Below, one piece after another: positions 7,608 to 13,467 of a DNA stretch of 13,467 nt. Numbering within the stretch: the stretch's first letter is position 1; each line of letters begins with the position of its first letter. The notes under the pieces are model-generated. The model was not told where the DNA came from and did no database searches. It worked only from the letters and a program-made list of their open reading frames with translations. Where the stretch lies: NCBI GenBank assembly GCA_015499985.1, contig JAAAUF010001040.1:1-13467 (forward strand), in the 5' to 3' direction. Position numbers and translations under genes: made by a program. This DNA is from Haplosporangium gracile. Its lineage: Eukaryota > Mortierellomycota > Mortierellomycetes > Mortierellales > Mortierellaceae.

Positions 7608-7955
7608 GGACAAGGAGGTAATGAACGACACGAAAAGGCAAAAGAAAAGTTGCAGGGCGAGGGGAGAGGAGTTGGAAGGAAGAATGCATACGGAGGGCGA
7701 GAGAATTGGAAGAATGGATACGCAAGATAGTGACATTAAATGTTTGCGTTTAACGTCAACATGAAAAATGCAACGGCATTTGCTATGATGACAACGAGCG
7801 AAAAGTACAACGGATTGAGAAAGCAGCGATAGGCGAGCAAAGAAGAAAAGTAAGCATAAGCAACTACTGTCAGCAGCTGCAATGTCGAGAGCAGCAACAC
7901 GGCAGCGACAATAGGAAACAGTAAAAAAGCGATTGAATTGATTGAAATCTCAGCA

Positions 7956-7987
7956 ATTCATTCGTTCATTCGTTCATTCATTCATTT
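7956..7987. repeat. ATTC/GTTC tetranucleotide microsatellite
   Basis: Eight four-base units of ATTC or GTTC are arranged as an almost perfect tandem. They sit immediately before an acceptor-like TTCCAG (8005) and an exon-like interval 8006-8100 that ends at GTAAGC. Confidence 0.85.
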
Positions 7988-8386
7988 CCCTTGTTATCAT
8001 TCCAGTTCATGCTTAAACCATGGTGCAACACCTGCATCTAAAAGCTGGGCGGATTTTATTTGTTTTTTCTTTTCATTCAATTCAATGAAAAACTTTGAAA
8101 GTAAGCAATGTGCAAGGGTGCCTCACCGATAATCAATGAGTGGGGTTTTTTTAATCCCTTTTGTTTCCCATTACCCCTCGCGGCTGGAATAAATAATTGG
8201 GTTTACCGTTAACGCGTGAGATGAAAAAAGAGAAAAAAGGAGAACGAGTGAAAGAGAAAGACGGAGGGATTAGGAGAAATAAGAACGAGAAAAGCGAGAG
8301 CGACATAGAAAGGGAAGCGGACCAAAAGAACCAAGAATGAAGGCTATGTTGTTGGTGCCTCTTTCTGCTGCTCTCAACACTTCACA

Positions 8387-8420
8387 ATGACAACAGCAAC
8401 AACAACAACAACAACAAAAA
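8387..8420. repeat. AAC trinucleotide microsatellite
   Basis: ACAACAGCAACAACAAC-type units continue without interruption to about 8418. On the plus strand they have the character of a fungal leader, and translated from ATG 8387 they give a Thr run. Confidence 0.85.
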
Positions 8421-8772
8421 CCTGGCTTCGATTGCTCACTCCATCGCATTCTTCTTTTCGGCTCTCACCTCAAGAAACATTTTTTTTCTTTTACTTTTCT
8501 TTGCTTTCCCTCCGAACACGCATGGAAGTAACAGAAACAACAACGGAAAAAGTGAGCGCTTGTGTTCACAAAAAGGTATGATATGACATAGGGGGACATC
8601 GGAGGTTACGAGAAGGCTGAGAAGAGGCACAGTAAGGTGTAGGACAGGTTAGGAATGTCCCTTCTTCGTAATTTTATTTTTCTTCATTCGTTCTTTTTCC
8701 CTTCAGCAACATCACCATCATCATCATTGTCATTCTTCTCCTTTTCTTATTGCCCCCTGCGCCCTGTTATGA
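8387..8772 (+). CDS. Candidate two-exon small ORF (84 aa), low confidence
   Basis: ATG 8387 sits in a very good fungal context (CACTTCACAATG) after a CT-rich leader. The frame runs through a CAA/ACA repeat encoding a Thr run, then to AAAAAG|GTATGA, with the donor at 8576. An acceptor CCCTTCAG ends at 8706, giving a 131-base intron. The next exon is in phase 0 and stops at TGA 8770-8772. The product would be Thr-rich at residues 2-12, Phe-rich around 32-38, and end with a His6-Cys-His run and about 13 further residues. The homopolymeric composition is typical of translated microsatellite DNA, so I trust the start context and splice sites more than the protein. A GTGAGC at 8551 is an alternative donor. 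No function is suggested. Confidence 0.2.
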
Positions 8773-8797
8773 AATATCTATTGAGACTGCAAATACA

Positions 8798-9062
8798 TCA
8801 CTGGAAAAGAGAAAAAAGGCATCGATCGACGGAAAATGGCCGAGTGACAAAATAAGTGAAAAGTGAAAAGGGCCAGATCGTTCCGTTCGAGACACATACA
8901 GAAAAAGAAAAAAAAGGAAAAAAACACGTTACGTTGGTAACTTGGCCTGGTGAGGAGGTGAGGATGCATTAAGTGTAACAAAAAAAAAATACCGGGAGCC
9001 CTTTCCAAATGCTCCGGGTACTCTCGTTTTAGTTCAAATGATAGCGTCGCTTTTACTCTCAT
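8798..9062 (-). CDS. Candidate two-exon ORF (72 aa), very low confidence
   Basis: ATG 9062-9060 follows a CT-rich leader. A first exon of 70 bases (9062-8993, MRVKATLSFELKREYPEH onward) ends at CCCG|GTATTT. A 46-base intron would end at CTCACCAG (8947), and the frame continues in phase to TGA 8800-8798. The first exon has mixed charged and hydrophobic residues that look like protein. The second is T-rich and Phe-heavy and may be chance. The intron is at the short end for fungi and its donor is weak. Confidence 0.12.
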
Positions 9063-9640
9063 GTTCCCCTTCAAATGGTGCAGAGACAGAGAGAGAGAAA
9101 AGGAAAAAAAAGTAAAGAGAGTAAAGGGAAAGAGAGCGAGATAGATGTATATGCATGTTACGCATTTGTTTACTCAGTGTGCAGTGTGAGTGAAGACGGC
9201 ATTTGGGCGTAGTTCCTTTTTTTTGTGTCTGCGATATTCAATCCGCCCATTCATTCATCCAATCCGATGCCCTATCTATGCTTTGTCTCTCTCTTTGCTT
9301 TTGCTCTCGTCCCTCTTCCTCTCCGACCGACCGGCGGACATGATGGACCACCCCCTCGTCTCCCCTTTTTTGTGCAATGGTGGCTGCATCATTTTTGCTC
9401 CTTGGCCAATGCGAAATGCATTGGAATGGTACACAAAGATCAGGGAGACAGAGAGAGCGAGCAACAGAGCGAGAAGGGGGGAAGGGAGACGGAGAAGGGA
9501 AGTGGAAGGGGATTGTCCATGTAGGGTTCTATTCGTCCATTTGTTGTTTACAAAGGAATGGGCTTGTTGTTTGTTGTTGTTTATGTTGTTGTTGTGTTCC
9601 CATTGCAGCACAAAAAAATAAATAAATAAGGGGCGATTGA

Positions 9641-9668
9641 CATACATACATACATACATACGTACATG
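9641..9668. repeat. CATA tetranucleotide microsatellite
   Basis: Five consecutive CATA units pass into CGTACATG. It is a simple tandem repeat with no coding role seen. Confidence 0.9.
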
Positions 9669-10825
9669 CACGCGCATAGTGCTGTTTATGTTTATGTGTA
9701 TGTTTGTGTTTTGGTTTGTTACTGTTTTTATGATTGCAACTTGCAGGAGTCGTAGCAAAGCACAGGAAAAGGAAGAAGCCTATCGAGTTGAGACAGACAA
9801 GTTTACAGAAAGAGTCAGGCATAAGTAAAAAGAAGAAGTATCAGAAAGAAAACACAAAAGTATGCTTGTGGTTGCGTTTAGACCCATAAATCTGATGTTC
9901 CGTTGACTTGTTTTGCAGCTTTTTTTTTTTGTCTTTACTCAAACAGAGTGACAACCCCTTTCTCTTCCTTCCTTCCTTTCTTCCTTTGCCCTTGTCTTCC
10001 CTGGCCTTCGCCCTTTGGATTCGTTTCCCTTTTTAGTGATGTCTTCGGACTTTTTTTTTTCTTTTTGTCGTGATTATGTCCTTCTTCTCATCCCTTTACT
10101 CAAGTACTACCCAAGATGCGAAGGGGAAGAGAGATAATCGTTCTGTTTGTACACGGTTCCCGTTCCCTCGTCCATTATCGAATGAATCTCCCTTTCCCTT
10201 CATCTTCCGTTTCTTCCTTTGGCCGCTTTCTGTCTTTTTTACTTTTTTCGATTGGGTTTTTATCGTTGAATGGACCCATTGGCACGGAATAAACATGACT
10301 GAAAATCTGGGAAAGGAAAAAAAAAGGAACGTTCACAAAAGAAAAGATCCTTTTTCTCTTCTTCCCCCTTCCTTGACGGGAAAACGAGTCTGCGGGAAGA
10401 AAAATCTGTTAATGCGGCGGAAGGAGCTGACCCAAAAGGCGCACACTTAGTAACACACACAAAGAAAAGTAAAAAAGCGTCAGGCCGGTTCGGGAATCAA
10501 ATTCGGCCCTTTTTTTTTTTTCTTCCAATGATGAAGGACACGACGATATTTGAAATAACGAACGTCTGTGTGCATCGTTATCCCCTCTATTTTTCTTCGT
10601 CTTTTGCACCCCTTCTTTTTTGTTGACTTTGCCAACCTTTTCTTTTGGTTTGGATTGCTAAACAAGGGATTTCTTTTCCCTTTTCCTTATTCTTCTTGGC
10701 AACGAAAGTGCGGGTGGCAGAGGGGCTTGATCGATCGGTACTGTAGGGGTGGGGTAACAGGATGTGGAAAGGAGGGGCGAGATCTAGACAAGCGGTACAT
10801 AGAAACTAACGACAAAAAATTCAGC

Positions 10826-10856
10826 CCTCCTTTCCTTCCTTTCCTTCCTTCCCAAT
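10826..10856. repeat. CCTTT/CCTT pyrimidine repeat
   Basis: Repeated TTCC units of four to five bases extend into a longer pure pyrimidine tract up to about 10900. That tract precedes the acceptor at 10919-10920. Confidence 0.7.
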
Positions 10857-10932
10857 CTTTGCTTCCCTTTCCTTTCCCATTCTCTTTCTTTTTTTTTTTC
10901 TTTTTAGTTATTCTTTTCAGCCCGAACGATAA

Positions 10933-11179
10933 ATGCAAATGCAGGAATTCATGCACTATAAGAGTTCGGAGGTAAGAGGAGGATGAAAGGAGAAAAGGAA
11001 AAAAAAAACGAGTTGTTTTCTTTTGTCAGGAGAACGAAAAGAACAGGCCAAATGGAAGGGACGCTCCCGTATTTCTTCCAGACCCTTCTTTTTTATCTTT
11101 AGGAGTGCGGACCTTCGCTGCAAAGCAAAAGAAAAAGGCACTACTTTACCGACCACTCTTCTTTTATCTGAAGATATAA
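10933..11179 (+). CDS. Candidate small spliced ORF (62 aa), low confidence
   Basis: A strong acceptor (TTCTTTTCAG, ending 10920) precedes a 51-base segment with ATG 10933 in the context GATAAATG, directly after an in-frame TAA. The coding part of this exon encodes MQMQEFMHYKSSE and ends at GAG|GTAAGA (donor 10972). A 58-base intron would end at TTTTGTCAG (11029). The frame continues in phase 0 for 49 codons to TAA 11177-11179, including RPNGRDAPVFLPDPS and AAKQKKKALLYRP. The mixed composition is more protein-like than other frames in this region. Against it, there is no clear branch site, the length is small and no domain is recognisable. If real, the 5' UTR would also be spliced. Confidence 0.22.
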
Positions 11180-12430
11180 CATGTTTTCCTACTTCAGAAA
11201 GGGGGAGTCATCAATATACCAGATGCGAGTAATGCGAAAATGAGAAAGGCGAATGGGAAGAAGGAAAGTCAATTAATGAGAGGGGTGTATTAGAGGAAAA
11301 AAAGGAAAGGAGGGCGTAAGACACAGAATAGAGATAGCAGCAAGAGTTCAAGTACAAAATGAAGAAAGAAAGAAAGAAAGAGAGTTAAATACACTTTGAC
11401 ATAGGTACTTATGCTCCTGACATTCACATACGTAGAACACTTGCGACAAAAAGGAGAAATAAGCGAGGCGCAAGTAAGGTGGAATTGCTCCTTGTTTGAC
11501 TTGAAACGAAACCATAGGGGTGTTGTTTGTTTGGAGTTATAGTGTCTTCGATAAGTACGCGATATTTGATATGTGTGATAACATTAGCAGCAGTAGTCGA
11601 GACGTGTATGTGTGTCCTAATGCCTCAAACATCCCTAATCCCTAAATGCGCAAAATAATAACGCGTCCCGATGCAAAATCTAGGATTCCCCATGCGCCCT
11701 TTTATACTTTTTCGCGACCCACCTAGCATCTCTTCCCTCTCTCCATTGTCCCTTGTTGCGCGAACTGTTTTTTTCCCGCGCTTTTTACCATCTCTTCTTT
11801 CCAGCCAACCGACCGCTTTTCCGCCCCCTGATCGACGCGTTTTTCTTTTTTCAGCGGACAGGGAAGGCGACGGCATGATGCACGCAAGCACACACACACG
11901 CACACACACAGCAGAGATCGGGTGAGCTTGATGCAAGGGGAAAAAAATGTAATAATTACAATACCAACGGCCCTATTCAACCTGCCTTCCCTTTTCCCTC
12001 GTGTCGACGATCGATGGTCTTTCACCCTTTTTTTTCTGCTGCTGTTTTATTGTTATTGTTGTTGTTTGTGTCTCTGTCTCCTTATGCTTTTTTTTCTTTT
12101 CTTTTCTTTTTTTTGTCTGTGTACCTCATTCCTTGGCACTTTTTTTCCTTCTGTGCGTGCAAGTATGAATGTTTATGGGAACACAAGAAAAAAAATGGAT
12201 CATGCTACCATGAGAAAAACTTTTTTTTCCTTTATTTAGCAAACACAGGGCACAAACTAAACCAAAAACCATGAGGTTCGCCCATTTGTTGGTGTAAATA
12301 TTTTAAACAATTGAATAATGCATGGATTGTTTGTTATTCAAAAATGAGAGGAGTGAATAACAACAACAAAGAGAAAAAAGGACGCTAGACCATTGGATCA
12401 TGGACATCGGGGGGTTTTATTTGATTCTCT
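11180..12430. other. Gene-free region with simple repeats
   Basis: It contains a GAAA run (11361-11384), a CA run (11889-11911) and T-rich pyrimidine blocks (12020-12120). The frames are low-complexity or interrupted. AATAAATATTTTAAACAATTG-like AT-rich DNA near 12295-12315 could be a promoter or a 3' end, but nothing decides this. Confidence 0.5.
11889..11911. repeat. CA microsatellite
   Basis: An interrupted (CA)n run, with one CG interruption, lies between a purine-rich segment and a T-rich one. Confidence 0.9.
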
Positions 12431-12478
12431 CTATATTTTATTAATCTACGATTGAACTAAAGATATGAGGGTAGAGAA

Positions 12479-12578
12479 ATATAAAGGGTCTTACCCATTT
12501 CACGGGCCACGATAAGAGAAGGAAAAAGCGAAGAGAAAGGAATTGACACGAAGAAGAAGGAGACATAGAAGAAAAATG
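12479..12578 (+). promoter_or_regulatory. Candidate promoter, leader and one-codon first exon (ATG followed by intron donor)
   Basis: ATATAAAGGG at 12479-12488 resembles a TATA box. It is followed by a purine-rich leader of about 65-70 bases ending GAAGAAAAATG. The ATG (12576-12578) is directly followed by GTAAGCAC, a good 5' splice site. First exons that end just after the start codon are common in fungal housekeeping genes. The partner exon is not settled within this window. Candidates are acceptors at 12635, 12655, 12901 and 13087. The continuation may lie beyond the right end. Confidence 0.25.
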
Positions 12579-12702
12579 GTAAGCACAGTTTCTCTTCCCA
12601 CTTTTCTTCCCTTCGGCGAATTATTCTCATCCCAGAAACACCTTCATTCATGCAGACTTTCTTCCCATCCCTTTCTCTTCTCATTGCCTTACGCGACCGT
12701 TC

Positions 12703-12725
12703 TTTTGTTTTGTTTTGTTTTGTTC
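12703..12725. repeat. TTTTG pentanucleotide repeat
   Basis: Four tandem TTTTG units lie within a pyrimidine-rich tract downstream of the candidate start codon at 12576. Confidence 0.85.
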
Positions 12726-12901
12726 TTTTGGATCAATTCATTCGCATTCTGCGTACCTTATTCAGTTTTTTTTTATTATAGTTGTCTGCCCGCCTTCATG
12801 CGCTTTTTTTGGCCATCTTTTTTTCCTCTGGACTTTTGGGTCTTTGTTTTTTGGTCCAACTGCTCTTTCTCTCTTTCTCTCTCCCATTTCTTTTGCCGCA
12901 G

Positions 12902-12942
12902 CTCTCTGCTCAGCAAGGCGGCGGCAGAGCAGCAGCACACTG
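12902..12942 (+). other. Candidate internal exon (41 bases)
   Basis: TTTTGCCGCAG ends at 12901 and CTG|GTAGGTGC begins its donor at 12943. The 41-base interval is sharply GC-rich (GCGGCGGCAG) against T-rich flanks. In one frame it encodes SLLSKAAAEQQHT and splices in phase to 13088-13203, whose frame ends TGA at 13201-13203. In the frame that ATG 12576 would impose, the join to 13088 stops after ten codons. A missing exon or an error in the model is therefore likely. Confidence 0.2.
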
Positions 12943-13427
12943 GTAGGTGCACCAATAGGCCCATGCGAGAGATACGATTCGTCCATCATCATCTCATCCT
13001 ATCCATCGTGAATGCTCCAAAGAACTAAAAAAATTAAGTGCCAAAAAAGTGAGCTTTTTTTTTTCTTATTCCTCGTTTGGATTTCAGTTCATTGGTCGAT
13101 CGGTATTCCTGTTAGATCGGGTGAGATGAGGTTTGGATCCTCAAAGCTCCGATTGTGTGTGCTGTTAGGTTTCCTTGCTTTTTTAATGAGAGAGTTGAAG
13201 TGAAATATGTTGAGAGATTTTGTTTATATGCTGCTGCATGGGCCATCATCTCACATCGGAAGGAAAAGGTCTTTCCTTACATACACATACACACCTACAA
13301 AGCGTACTCCAATCCACGCACGCGACGCGTTTGTTTGTGTTCCCACACTCACTCTCTCCCCTTTGTCCTATCAATACAGTTTTATCTTTGCTTTGCTTTT
13401 TCTTTCTTTTTTGAAATAATCTACTTG

Positions 13428-13441
13428 GCAACCCGGGTTGC
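13428..13441. other. 14-bp perfect palindrome
   Basis: GCAACCCGGGTTGC is perfectly self-complementary with no spacer and stands in AT/T-rich DNA. Long GC-rich palindromes can be binding sites for dimeric regulators. No target gene is visible inside the window, which ends 26 bases later. Confidence 0.5.
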
Positions 13442-13467
13442 TCGAATTATTCAACAACCCCTGTACT

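Larger units (their letters stand above)
9063..10920. other. Gene-free tract and microsatellite region
   Basis: It holds CT blocks (about 9280-9320, 9950-10060, 10826-10900), AG blocks (9090-9145, 9440-9515), a TTG/TTGTT run (9563-9596), AAAT units (9612-9629) and a CATA run (9641-9668). A phase-compatible pair of segments, 9267-9520 and 9747-9828, can be joined into a 111-codon ORF, but the donor GTAGGG is poor. Nothing else is supported. Confidence 0.5.

Noticed and set aside
12543..13028. Plus-strand 161-codon frame with Phe-rich membrane-like stretches
   Set aside because: It would start at TTG, and its hydrophobic runs arise from T-rich homopolymers. A good donor (12579) and exon-like island (12902-12942) inside it argue against continuous coding.
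1..13467. Transposon, viral insertion, CRISPR array or bacterial operon
   Set aside because: No reverse transcriptase, transposase or capsid motifs, no terminal inverted or long terminal repeats, no regularly spaced repeats with unique spacers, and no Shine-Dalgarno-led gene clusters were seen.

Overview
The window looks like nuclear DNA of a filamentous fungus, most likely an early-diverging lineage such as Mortierellomycota or another Mucoromycota. That placement is inference, made without any database search. The direct evidence is eukaryotic architecture: spliceosomal introns with GTATGT, GTAAGG and GTAATT donors, a CTAAC branch site, pyrimidine-rich leaders ahead of start codons, CAACA-type context before an ATG, and no ribosome-binding sites or operons. 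Long homopurine, homopyrimidine and poly-A/T tracts are very abundant.

Layout. Bases 1-1570 hold no gene I can support, apart from a weak possible terminal exon at 60-308. A four-exon plus-strand gene occupies 1825-3061 (exons 1825-2016, 2112-2261, 2549-2697 and 2818-3061). It joins in phase into a 244-residue, Ser-rich, probably disordered protein of unknown function. A 10-bp perfect hairpin lies in its 3' flank. Convergent to it, on the minus strand, is an intact 82-residue ORF at 4459-4211. It has strongly C-ending codons, a CAACA-type leader and no Lys or Cys. The 1.15 kb between the two genes carries a TATTGA-type repeat family. Upstream of the small gene, a 2 kb minus-strand stretch (about 6590 to 4460) has the look of a long regulated leader, with a good TATA element at its far end and a possible 1.4 kb leader intron.

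From about 6.6 kb to the right end the DNA is mostly a gene desert of microsatellites and alternating purine/pyrimidine tracts. Several exon-like islands with plausible splice sites stand out (7431-7551, 8006-8100, 8387-8772, 10921-11179, 12480-12578, 12902-12942, 13088-13203). A few join in phase into short ORFs. I report these as low-confidence candidates, because CT-rich DNA produces open frames and acceptor-like sites by chance.

I see no rRNA, tRNA, CRISPR array, transposase, reverse transcriptase or bacterial-type gene cluster. The two supported genes have no recognisable functional link. The most useful outputs are the hand-derived splice model of the first gene and the small lysine-free protein with its unusually long upstream region.
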